A stretch of DNA of 9,402 bases, from positions 1 through 9,402 of the forward strand of contig JAJZZT010000496.1 of assembly GCA_021797415.1 (NCBI GenBank), read 5' to 3'. Position numbers and translations under genes: made by a program. The stretch's first letter is position 1, and the number at the start of each line of letters is the position of its first letter. This DNA comes from Bacillota bacterium (lineage in GTDB: Bacteria; Bacillota; Bacilli; Alicyclobacillales; SLC66). This document shows positions 1 through 5,700 of this stretch, piece by piece. The notes below the pieces were generated by a model, which ran no database searches, was not told the origin of the DNA, and saw only the letters and a list, made by a program, of their open reading frames with translations.

Positions 1-378
1 TTCCGGCCAGAACTGATTGTCCTGCGTCAGGTCGGCCAGTTCCGGAATGGATGAATATTGGTCCGGCCGGATATCGTAGAGTATCTCCTTCACCTTACCC
101 CACCGCCTGATATGCCTGGCGCTGATAGTCCACTTGCCCTCGTCGTCTTTGGTGTTCTGCTCGTACTCGTAGCAAAGGATGTATTGCATCGGTTGCACGG
201 GCCCGAGGGCCGGATTCAGGAAGTAGACCTTGTGCGTGCTGAACATGTGCATATACCTTGGGCAGGGGTGCTGGGTCACCACGACGGCCTCCCGGACTTC
301 ATTGGAAGGCAGATCTCCGATGACAACGCGCGAAAAAGTCGGGACAACTTGTGAGAACGTCGGCGAGGAGGCTTCCAC
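1..378 (-). CDS. Hypothetical protein, 5' part only (runs off the left edge)
   Basis: An open frame on the minus strand is uninterrupted from the TGA at 478-480 to the window edge. It reads like a real protein, with mixed charged and aromatic residues (for example ILCYEYEQNTKDDEGKW, then ARHIRRWGKVKEILYDIRPD). I do not recognise the family. No ATG occurs near the beginning; the only standard initiator before the coding-like stretch is the GTG at 376-378, giving 126 visible residues. A GAGG lies 11 bases ahead of it, a rather long gap. The start fits a leftward promoter at 452-481, which would give a leader of about 67 bases. No signal peptide or membrane segment is visible. The gene could instead be N-terminally degraded, because the coding-like sequence continues a little upstream of the GTG. 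Function is unknown. Confidence 0.55.
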   Translation of the reverse strand, partial: MEASSPTFSQVVPTFSRVVIGDLPSNEVREAVVVTQHPCPRYMHMFSTHKVYFLNPALGPVQPMQYILCYEYEQNTKDDEGKWTISARHIRRWGKVKEILYDIRPDQYSSIPELADLTQDNQFWPE

Positions 379-420
379 TATGACATCATCCTCTTTCTTG
401 CTTCGAATGGGCGGTAATGG

Positions 421-440
421 GAATTCACACGTTTGAATTC
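421..440. promoter_or_regulatory. Palindromic operator-like site
   Basis: GAATTCACACGTTTGAATTC matches its own reverse complement at 18 of 20 positions (perfect 7-base arms and a 6-base centre with two mismatches). The site lies just downstream of the predicted start of the leftward transcript (near 445), where a dimeric repressor would block transcription. The dyad is seen directly; the operator role is inferred from symmetry and position. The regulator is unknown and none of the known families is encoded next to it in this window. Confidence 0.45.
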
Positions 441-451
441 GATTGCATCCA

Positions 452-481
452 ACTATATGGCTAAACTTGCGGTCTTGTCAA
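452..481 (-). promoter_or_regulatory. Sigma-A-type promoter for the leftward hypothetical gene
   Basis: On the minus strand a perfect -35 box TTGACA (476-481) is followed after 18 bases by TATAGT (452-457), a 5-of-6 match to the -10 consensus. Transcription should begin near 445, within the palindrome's flank, and read into the GTG-started gene at 378. Confidence 0.6.
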
Positions 482-498
482 TCATCCGCTAATGTATA

Positions 499-549
499 AG
501 AGCCTGTTCAAAAAGTGGGTCAACCCTGCCCACTTTTTGAACAGGCTCT
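499..549. repeat. Perfect 21-bp inverted repeat with 9-base loop
   Basis: The arm at 499-519 (AGAGCCTGTTCA, five A in all, then GTGGG) is repeated perfectly as its reverse complement at 529-549, with a loop TCAACCCTG. No T-run follows on either side, so it is a poor intrinsic terminator. The arm resembles terminal inverted repeats of insertion sequences, many of which begin with a GAG/GGC-TGTT-CAAAA-type end, so it may be two abutting IS ends or a tiny non-autonomous element; that is inference. A third copy of the arm with 19 of 21 identical bases lies at 5557-5577, upstream of kdp. Confidence 0.85.
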
Positions 550-701
550 ATAAGCCAAATCCAGTTCACCCTCTTACCCTTCTTCTGGTTAACGAGACCG
601 AGGAGGAAGCGGTTGGGGATTCCATGGTTCGCAACTGGAGTCCTGACATGTTATACCCACCCGGTGCAACAGAAAAGCTGAAACGCGGGGAGGCACGCTC
701 C

Positions 702-730
702 TTGCAATCGCCATAAAAATGGCTTATTCG
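702..730 (+). promoter_or_regulatory. Weak promoter candidate with a small dyad
   Basis: TTGCAA (702-707) and TATTCG (725-730) are 17 bases apart and lie just ahead of the DJ-1-family gene. The match to consensus is poor (4 of 6 and 3 of 6). Between the boxes is a short dyad, GCCAT-AAAA-ATGGC at 710-723, which would sit where a repressor could act. This is the best rightward candidate in the gap, but it is uncertain. Confidence 0.25.
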
Positions 731-762
731 CCGTTTTCAGCCACAGAAACAGGAGGGACCTA

Positions 763-1380
763 ATGATGAAGAAACAATGGATCGTGGGTATATTGCTCTT
801 TGATGATGTGGAGGTGCTTGATTTTGCCGGCCCTTTTGAGGTGTTTTCGTTGGCCGCTTACCCGGATCAAGCGGCAGATGCCCCGGAATCCAAGCCTTTT
901 CTGGTGAAACTGGTATCTGAGAGCGGAGAATTGGTCAGAGCCCGCAACGGACTGAAAGTGCAACCGGATTACAGGTTTGATAATGTCCCTTCTTTTGATA
1001 TTCTCGTGATTCCCGGAGGCCCGGGGGCCAGAGAGCGTGAGATCCACAACGAGAGAGTCATTCAATGGATTTCGGAACGCATGCACGATGTCGAACTGAT
1101 GACATCCGTCTGTACAGGCGCCCTTTTGTTGGCGAAAACGGATCTTTTGAACGGAAGGAGGGCCACGACTCACTGGGTCAGCTATGACAGATTGGAACGA
1201 GAATTCCCGTCCATCACCGTAGAGAGAAATGTGAAGTTCGTGGATGAAGGGAACATCGTGACTTCGGGCGGGATCTCCGCCGGCATCGATATGGCGTTCC
1301 ATATCGTAAAGCGGCTCGTTGGTTCAGAAATTGCAGGGGCGACGGCGAAAAGGATGGAGTATGACATCGCGATTGACTGA
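763..1380 (+). CDS. DJ-1/PfpI family protein (isonitrile hydratase-like)
   Basis: A 205-residue cytoplasmic protein of the class I glutamine amidotransferase-like (DJ-1/PfpI) fold. The N-terminus has the family opening GILLFDDVEVLDFAGPFEVF (residues 9-28) with the conserved Asp/Glu positions, then ILVIPGG near 80-86. The nucleophile elbow is SVCTGALLLA with Cys117, followed by ATTHW with His137, the pattern of the AraC-ligand-domain/isonitrile hydratase branch. Length is complete for a single-domain member; there is no C-terminal AraC DNA-binding domain. Two ATGs stand in tandem: AGGAGGG at 751-757 is 5 bases from the first and 8 from the second, so translation may begin at 766. The catalysed reaction cannot be fixed from sequence: isonitrile hydration, glyoxalase/deglycase-like activity or a chaperone role are all known in the superfamily. 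Its base composition is visibly more AT-rich than the kdp genes to the right. Confidence 0.9.
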   Translation: MMKKQWIVGILLFDDVEVLDFAGPFEVFSLAAYPDQAADAPESKPFLVKLVSESGELVRARNGLKVQPDYRFDNVPSFDILVIPGGPGAREREIHNERVIQWISERMHDVELMTSVCTGALLLAKTDLLNGRRATTHWVSYDRLEREFPSITVERNVKFVDEGNIVTSGGISAGIDMAFHIVKRLVGSEIAGATAKRMEYDIAID

Positions 1381-1451
1381 AACTGCTCGGTGACGCTTGA
1401 GCGGACAAAAGTTTAAGCACTCCAGTCGATTGAGACGATCGAAACTATCGC

Positions 1452-1480
1452 TTGACAAGATGATACCGCCTTTGTATCCT
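1452..1480 (+). promoter_or_regulatory. Sigma-A-type promoter
   Basis: A perfect TTGACA (1452-1457) is followed after the ideal 17 bases by TATCCT (1475-1480, 4 of 6 to consensus). Transcription would start near 1487 and could cover both the small membrane-protein candidate and the Rieske gene about 380 bases downstream. The small dyad at 1426-1442 ends 9 bases before the -35 box and could bind a regulator. Confidence 0.6.
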
Positions 1481-1523
1481 GGTGAAGCAGATTATCGCAG
1501 GTCCTCCGGTTCACAAGCTCCGA

Positions 1524-1775
1524 ATGGGATGGGTGGTTGTGACAAAACATCGTGTTGATCTTGTCGTGCTGGCTGGCTCACTGACGATTGTCGCGTCGCT
1601 CGCGGGCATTGTTTTTTCCTTCCCATTGCCGCAAGCGCCGAAGCACAATCATTCGCTCCGTTCCGGGCCGTTCATTGCGCCGGTTCCGCAACCGCTTCCG
1701 ATCCAGCGCGAACAGCCCCTCTTTCAACTTCCTCCCGCCAGCCCGGTCCATCCGCCGCTGACGCCGCAGTCCTGA
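1524..1775 (+). CDS. Possible small proline-rich membrane protein
   Basis: An 83-residue frame with one strong membrane segment (VDLVVLAGSLTIVASLAGIVFSF, about residues 13-35), preceded by a short basic stretch (TKHR) and followed by a roughly 50-residue tail rich in Pro and Gln (PVPQPLPIQ, FQLPPASPVHPPL). This suggests a single-span protein with a disordered tail on the outside. The frame extends back to a GTG at 1482, but that codon lies before the predicted transcription start near 1487, so the ATG at 1524 is preferred. Its ribosome binding site is poor; the GTG at 1539, 9 bases after GGGA, is another option. No family is recognised. The frame may be chance, since an antisense frame is also open here; the hydrophobic block and the promoter in front are the arguments for it. 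Confidence 0.35.
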   Translation: MGWVVVTKHRVDLVVLAGSLTIVASLAGIVFSFPLPQAPKHNHSLRSGPFIAPVPQPLPIQREQPLFQLPPASPVHPPLTPQS

Positions 1776-1865
1776 TAACAACCTCCGGTAGACTCTATTC
1801 CGTGTCCCCTGGTCAGACGCACAAAAAAGCGAACGCCTTGCGGCATATGATGCCGATACAGCAAA

Positions 1866-2918
1866 ATGTTCGCGGGGGGACGCAGCTTGGTGCGGGGAGC
1901 ATGGTACGCCGTTTTGCAGTCGGATGAGTTGAGGGATGCTCCGGCCAAAGTCACGGTTCACGGGGAGGATATCGTGCTTTTGCGGTGTGCGGACAAAATT
2001 CCGCACGCATTCTCAGCGAACTGCCCGCACCGGGGATGCGACCTCTCCCGCGGGACCGTCAAAAACAATGAATTGATCTGTCCGTTTCACGGCTGGCATT
2101 TTAATGCCGCGGGGAGCTGCACGCACATTCCGGCCAACCGCTCTGAAAAACCCATTTCCCGGTCGGCCCGCCTGTCCGTTTATCCGGCGTGCGAACGGTC
2201 TGGCCTGGTCTGGGTGTTCACCCGGCCGGAGGCGGCCAATCCCATCGCACCTGAGCTGGAATTGTTTCCCGAATTGCAATTAAGCGGATGGCGGCGCGTC
2301 TTGTTCCAGGCACGCTGGGAAGCGGACTTCTGCCGGGTGGCGGAAAGTGTGCTGGACGTTTCCCATCTTCCCTTTGTCCATCCCGACACGACAGGACAAA
2401 ATATCGATCCGGTTGTCGAAAATCTCGAATACAGCGTTCATCCCGACAGCATCGTGATTCATCCGACGCCGTTTGTCCCCTCTCATCCGATGGAAGCTGT
2501 ACCTGCGCCGCCCGGGATCGGAGAACGGACCGAAATTGAACTCAAATTCCCCAATCGATGGATCATCCGCACCCCCATGGGAAATGGCGACTGGATGTGC
2601 ACATTTCTTACATTCTCGCCCATCCGGCGCGGGGCGACACAGATTTTTGGCTGTATCATGAGGAATTTCCATCTTGATTCCACATTCCTTGATGAATTTC
2701 ACCTGGAACACACCCATTACATCATGAATCAGGACAAGGAGATCATAGAATGCCTGCGGCCGGTCGAAGCTCCTCCACTGTGCCGGGAAGCGCATGTCCC
2801 TTCAGACGCCCCCGCCATTCGTTACCGGTCGATGCTGTTCCACGCCGCACGGGACGACGGCATTCCCACCGCTTCGGCCCCGCAAGGTCAGGGCGGCAAT
2901 GAAACGTTGTGCCAGTAG
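1866..2918 (+). CDS. Rieske non-haem iron oxygenase, alpha-subunit-like
   Basis: A 350-residue protein with an N-terminal Rieske [2Fe-2S] domain and a C-terminal catalytic domain. The cluster ligands are Cys53-Pro-His55 and Cys72-Pro-Phe-His75. The mononuclear iron site shows the family motif E-X3-D-X2-H-X4-H exactly: Glu160, Asp164, His167, His172. Asp290 in MNQDKEIIE is the likely third iron ligand. The beginning (AWYAVLQSDEL) and the end (vPSDAPAIRYRSML) match vanillate demethylase/ring-hydroxylating oxygenase alpha subunits, so it probably hydroxylates or demethylates a small organic substrate using electrons from a separate reductase. No ferredoxin or reductase gene is in the window and the substrate cannot be named. 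Start choice: the ATG has no ribosome binding site, whereas GGGGGGA lies 9 bases ahead of the GTG at 1890 (6 ahead of TTG 1887), which would begin the protein right before RGAWY, the usual position in this family. The gene ends 29 bases from the end of the convergent response regulator gene. Confidence 0.9.
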   Translation: MFAGGRSLVRGAWYAVLQSDELRDAPAKVTVHGEDIVLLRCADKIPHAFSANCPHRGCDLSRGTVKNNELICPFHGWHFNAAGSCTHIPANRSEKPISRSARLSVYPACERSGLVWVFTRPEAANPIAPELELFPELQLSGWRRVLFQARWEADFCRVAESVLDVSHLPFVHPDTTGQNIDPVVENLEYSVHPDSIVIHPTPFVPSHPMEAVPAPPGIGERTEIELKFPNRWIIRTPMGNGDWMCTFLTFSPIRRGATQIFGCIMRNFHLDSTFLDEFHLEHTHYIMNQDKEIIECLRPVEAPPLCREAHVPSDAPAIRYRSMLFHAARDDGIPTASAPQGQGGNETLCQ

Positions 2919-2947
2919 ATGTTCCACCATTGTGACCGCGGGACGGC

Positions 2948-3649
2948 CTACGCGTGCGGGGTGGGATAAAGGATGTAGCCCACGCCCGCGCGTGTGACGA
3001 GGTAAACGGGGCGCTTCGGATCGGGTTCCAGGCAGGAGCGCAGTTTGCGCACGTACACGCGCAGGTACTCATGGTCTGCCCGATACTCAGGTCCCCAAAT
3101 CCTGGCCAAAAGATGCTCGTGTGTCAACACCTTGCCGCAATTGGACACGAACTCCTGCATCAGTTTCCATTCGGTCGGCGTCAGGCGGGTGCGCACATCA
3201 CCAATGTGCAGTTCGCGCACATCCGGGATCAGCCGGATATCGCCGCACGACAGAGAGGGGTCTTCGTTCGCGCTGTTGCTCCGGCGGATGAGCGCGCGCA
3301 GGCGGGCCAGCAGTTCCTGCAGGGAGAACGGCTTGGTCATGTAGTCGTCCGCTCCGAGATCCAGCGCGTGAATCAGGTCGGCCTCCGTATTGAGCGCGGT
3401 CAGCACCAGGATGGGGGCCGGCGTGATCTGCCGCAATCTGCGGCACAGTTGGAAGCCGTCCATCTCCGGCAGCCGCAGATCGAGCAGGATGGCGTCAGGT
3501 TCTTTTGTGTACACTGCCTGAATGGCGTCGTGCCCGCCGGCGACCTCCGTCACCTGATAGCCTTCGAGTTGCAGGTTGGTTTTCAGCAGGCGCCTGTACT
3601 TCTCTTCATCTTCCACGATCAGAATCGACGCCGGGAGTGCGGATATCAT
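2948..3649 (-). CDS. kdpE: KdpE-like response regulator (OmpR family)
   Basis: A 233-residue two-domain regulator. The receiver domain carries the acidic pair Glu13-Asp14, phosphoacceptor Asp57 (LLDLRLPEMDG), Thr84 and Lys106 (DDYMTKPF). The output domain is an OmpR/PhoB winged helix (LTPTEWKLMQEF, then YLVTRAGVGYIL); the stretch WGPEYRADHEYLRVYVRKLR closely resembles the KdpE subfamily rather than PhoB or YycF. A perfect ribosome binding site AAGGAGGTG ends 5 bases before the ATG, which settles the start. It follows the sensor kinase gene on the same strand after 123 bases, in the usual kdpD-kdpE order, and the pair diverges from the kdp pump operon. It is expected to be phosphorylated by that kinase and to activate the kdp promoter through the direct repeat at 5578-5594. 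The target assignment rests on subfamily resemblance and location. Confidence 0.85.
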   Translation of the reverse strand: MISALPASILIVEDEEKYRRLLKTNLQLEGYQVTEVAGGHDAIQAVYTKEPDAILLDLRLPEMDGFQLCRRLRQITPAPILVLTALNTEADLIHALDLGADDYMTKPFSLQELLARLRALIRRSNSANEDPSLSCGDIRLIPDVRELHIGDVRTRLTPTEWKLMQEFVSNCGKVLTHEHLLARIWGPEYRADHEYLRVYVRKLRSCLEPDPKRPVYLVTRAGVGYILYPTPHA

Positions 3650-3691
3650 CGGTTCACACCTCCTTGGGGAAATGGGATCAAGTCCTCTGCG

Positions 3692-3760
3692 CAGGCGATC
3701 TGATTCCAGATATCGCGTTCGAGGCTTCCGTCAAACGCGATATCTACTGGCGTTCGCCTG
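3692..3760 (-). other. Strong hairpin between kinase and regulator genes
   Basis: Perfect 12-base arms, AGATATCGCGTT at 3708-3719 and AACGCGATATCT at 3734-3745, enclose a 14-base loop. A second, outer pair of 7-base arms (CAGGCGA at 3692-3698, TCGCCTG at 3754-3760) extends it. It fills most of the 123-bp gap. No T-run follows in the direction of transcription, so it is not a standard terminator. It could be an RNA element that sets the ratio of kinase to regulator (stability, processing), or a DNA dyad bound by a protein. The structure is seen; its role is inferred. Confidence 0.7.
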
Positions 3761-3772
3761 TCGGAATCTGCT

Positions 3773-5515
3773 TTATCCCATGTCCCCTTGAGGGACGGGT
3801 GCGGGAATTTCAAAACCGACCTCAAAACTGTCCGCACGGTTTCTGGCCCAGACCTGGCCGCCATGCGCCTCCACGATCCCTCTGACGATGCTCAGGCCAA
3901 GACCGGAACCCCTGGTTTCGGACTGAGCGTGTTCGGCGCTGCGGTAAAAGCGCTCAAAAATCCTGTCGAGATCCTCCGCGGGCACTCCCTCGCCGCCATC
4001 CTCCACAACCGCACGCAACAGCGCCGCCGTCGCCGCCACCTCCACCCGGACGGGACCCGCCGAATATTTGAGCGCGTTATCGACCAGGTTCGACGCCGCA
4101 TCCAGCAGGTCGTCAAAATTGCCGAACACAGTCGCGCCGGGAGCGACCATGGCGCACAGGGTGACGCGCGTGTCCGGCGACAGTCTCCGACGCAAGCGCG
4201 CCACCCATTCTTCGCAGGAAAAGGTTTCTCTGGTGTCGATGGCGTCCGTGCCGCCCGTGTTGTCGATGGTCGCCATCCGGAGCAGTTTGTCAATCTGGTT
4301 CTCCAGTTGCGCGCTCTCGTCGGCGATCACCGCCAGAAAGTCGCGCATGTCTGCCGCGGCGAGCTGATCCCGCTGGTACAGCAGCGTCTCGGCGTACCCG
4401 CGGATCAGGCCGAGCGGCGTCCGCAATTCGTGAGAAACGTTGGCGAGCAGCTCGGAACGCAGGCGGGCGAGTTCCTGAAACCGGGCCATCTTGTCCGCGT
4501 CCGCCTCCATTTTCGCATACGCGAGCAACACGGCCAATTCTTTCGCGATGATCGTGATGAGATCCTGGAGCTGAACGTGCCAGTTGGCGCCCTGGCCGCG
4601 CAGCACCATGACGCCCCAGACCGTGTCGCCATGTGACAGGGGATAGAGAGCGACTCCTTTTAAGCGGACACCGGGAAGCACACTGCCCATCTCTCCGCGA
4701 TCTCCGCTGTAAAACGGTTCACGCGTCAGCATCACGCGCATGACCGCGCCCCCCGGAGCATCGAAAAACGCGCGCGGGATCAGCCGGTGATCGCGCAGGA
4801 GCGACACGCTGCTCGCGCAGTACGGAGCGAGGCAATAGGTACGGTCGTCGATCACTTCGAGCACCTCCACCGCGTCGATCGGGGTGAATTTGACGACCTG
4901 TGCCAGGATGCCCGTCACCACTTCCTTCACGCTCCCCGGTTTTACAGCGGCAAGCATCCAGCCGCCCGCGATCACGAGCAGCTTGTCGCGCAGCAGTTTC
5001 TGTTCTTCGCGCAGGCGCGTCACCGTGCGGTCCCGCCAGAGAAAGAGGCTGACGATGGCCACCGCACTAAACAGCCATGTCAGGAGCAGGGCGTCCGGCG
5101 TTTGCGCGCCGCCTCCGCTTTCTCTTAGGGCGAGCGTCTCCAAAGCGGGGATTTGCCTGATCGTCGCCTTCTTCTGGCCGATGGCGCGTCCCGCGGCGCG
5201 GACGAGCGACGCGGCCAGAAGAATGTTGTGCGATCGCATCTGATGCGAGGCTTCCAGCAGACAGATTAGAGCGTACCGGGCGTCGCGAAGCTGCTCTTGC
5301 TCCTGTGACCACACGGAAATGCGCACAATGGTCACCCACGTCAGAAAACCGATGAAAAGAAGGAGAACGAACCGTTTTTTTCGGTCCAGTTTGCCGGAGG
5401 GAGACGCCGTTTTCATCACCGATAGCCAACTCCGCGCCAGAGACGCACGACCGTCCGGATTCCCGGGAGAGACATCGGATGGCCGCGCGCTTTTTTGGAT
5501 TGTGTGTGCTGCCAT
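3773..5515 (-). CDS. Membrane sensor histidine kinase, atypical KdpD replacement
   Basis: A 580-residue kinase with membrane segments near 49-67 and 143-160, a short external region of about 75 residues between them with no recognised fold, a linker, a GAF-like domain (about 185-330), a dimerisation/phosphoacceptor domain with His362 (NVSHELRTPLGL), and an ATPase domain with N box N476/N480 (NLVDNALKYS), G1 (VEDGGEGVP, 503-512), F box (IFERFYR) and G2 (GSGLGL, 536-541). All catalytic boxes are intact. Canonical KdpD (about 890 residues) has a cytoplasmic KdpD domain with a Walker motif, a USP-like domain and four close membrane helices; all these are missing. The GAF and kinase parts, the partner regulator and the divergent kdp operon argue that it senses conditions calling for K+ uptake. 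Start uncertain: ATG 5515 lacks a clear ribosome binding site and is bounded by a TGA at 5528-5530; GTG 5419 or ATG 5416, just before the basic stretch and first helix, follow a GGAG and are credible alternatives. Confidence 0.9.
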   Translation of the reverse strand: MAAHTIQKSARPSDVSPGNPDGRASLARSWLSVMKTASPSGKLDRKKRFVLLLFIGFLTWVTIVRISVWSQEQEQLRDARYALICLLEASHQMRSHNILLAASLVRAAGRAIGQKKATIRQIPALETLALRESGGGAQTPDALLLTWLFSAVAIVSLFLWRDRTVTRLREEQKLLRDKLLVIAGGWMLAAVKPGSVKEVVTGILAQVVKFTPIDAVEVLEVIDDRTYCLAPYCASSVSLLRDHRLIPRAFFDAPGGAVMRVMLTREPFYSGDRGEMGSVLPGVRLKGVALYPLSHGDTVWGVMVLRGQGANWHVQLQDLITIIAKELAVLLAYAKMEADADKMARFQELARLRSELLANVSHELRTPLGLIRGYAETLLYQRDQLAAADMRDFLAVIADESAQLENQIDKLLRMATIDNTGGTDAIDTRETFSCEEWVARLRRRLSPDTRVTLCAMVAPGATVFGNFDDLLDAASNLVDNALKYSAGPVRVEVAATAALLRAVVEDGGEGVPAEDLDRIFERFYRSAEHAQSETRGSGLGLSIVRGIVEAHGGQVWARNRADSFEVGFEIPAPVPQGDMG

Positions 5516-5556
5516 ACTGACAGAGAATCAGGCGGGGCGCAACTTTTGAGTATGCT

Positions 5557-5577
5557 CCCACTTTTTGAACACGTTCT
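5557..5577. repeat. Third copy of the 21-bp repeat arm, ahead of kdp
   Basis: This stretch matches the arm at 529-549 at 19 of 21 positions; the first 15 bases (CCCACTTTTTGAACA) are identical. It is a single arm here, without the facing partner, and ends exactly where the KdpE-box candidate begins. Its TTGAAC (5565-5570) could serve as a -35 box with TTTTAT at 5588-5593, 17 bases away, as an alternative kdp promoter; insertion-sequence ends often carry such outward -35 boxes. That use is inference. Confidence 0.7.
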
Positions 5578-5594
5578 TTTATACGATTTTTATG
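5578..5594 (+). promoter_or_regulatory. Candidate KdpE-binding direct repeat
   Basis: TTTATA-CGATT-TTTATG is a direct repeat of two T-rich hexamers with a 5-base spacer. The E. coli kdp site is TTTATA-N5-TTTACA, and 13 of 17 positions agree. Relative to the start expected from the TACAAT box (near 5649) it covers about -71 to -55, the same placement as in E. coli as I remember it. It also lies 63 bases upstream of the kinase ATG on the other strand, so it could also affect the kinase-regulator operon. Confidence 0.55.
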
Positions 5595-5636
5595 TTGCGG
5601 GAATTCCTTTTACGGATTCGTTTACGCGCATTGGAT

Positions 5637-5642
5637 TACAAT
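5637..5642 (+). promoter_or_regulatory. -10 box of the probable kdp promoter
   Basis: TACAAT matches the -10 consensus at 5 of 6 positions. No good -35 box lies 16-18 bases upstream, as is common for promoters that need an activator, and the KdpE-box candidate is suitably placed upstream. Predicted start near 5649, leader of about 52 bases to the first small gene. No known riboswitch is recognisable in that short leader. Confidence 0.45.
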
Positions 5643-5700
5643 CAGCGGCAATTGCCGGAATGACAGGGCGCAAACCGGCGGGAAAGAGGGATGCGGGACC

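Larger units (their letters stand above)
379..762. other. Intergenic region between divergent genes
   Basis: This 384-bp stretch separates a leftward gene from a rightward one and I see no convincing gene in it. From left to right it holds the leader and a palindrome for the leftward gene (421-440), a leftward promoter (452-481), a perfect inverted repeat (499-549), about 150 bases (550-700) in which I see no structure, a weak rightward promoter candidate (702-730), and the ribosome binding site AGGAGGG at 751-757. Confidence 0.6.
1381..1865. other. Region between DJ-1-like and Rieske genes
   Basis: This 485-bp stretch has no recognised gene. It holds a small dyad TCGAT-N7-ATCGA at 1426-1442, a good rightward promoter (1452-1480), a possible 83-residue membrane protein gene (1524-1775), and 90 bases ahead of the Rieske gene with no obvious structure. 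No clear terminator follows the DJ-1-like gene. Confidence 0.5.

Noticed and set aside
499..549. Intrinsic transcription terminator
   Set aside because: The T5/A5 tracts lie inside the stem and no T-run follows the hairpin in either direction; it also lies upstream of both neighbouring genes, not behind one.
489..650. Leftward open frame through the inverted repeat (contains HGIPNRFLLGLV)
   Set aside because: It reads somewhat protein-like but has no start codon after the upstream stop and runs through the repeat; at most a degraded remnant.
492..716. 74-residue rightward frame
   Set aside because: Its first third is just the inverted repeat read as protein, and there is no ribosome binding site or recognisable composition.
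1578..2006. 142-residue antisense frame upstream of and into the Rieske gene
   Set aside because: Arg-rich with no motif, and it overlaps the start of a gene with clear catalytic residues.
2919..2947. Bidirectional terminator between convergent Rieske and regulator genes
   Set aside because: Expected by position, but I find no stable stem with flanking T/A tracts in the 29-base gap.
5595..5700. Possible c-di-AMP (ydaO-type) riboswitch ahead of kdp
   Set aside because: Such riboswitches do control K+ uptake genes in Bacillota, but the leader is too short and shows none of the conserved core segments I would expect.
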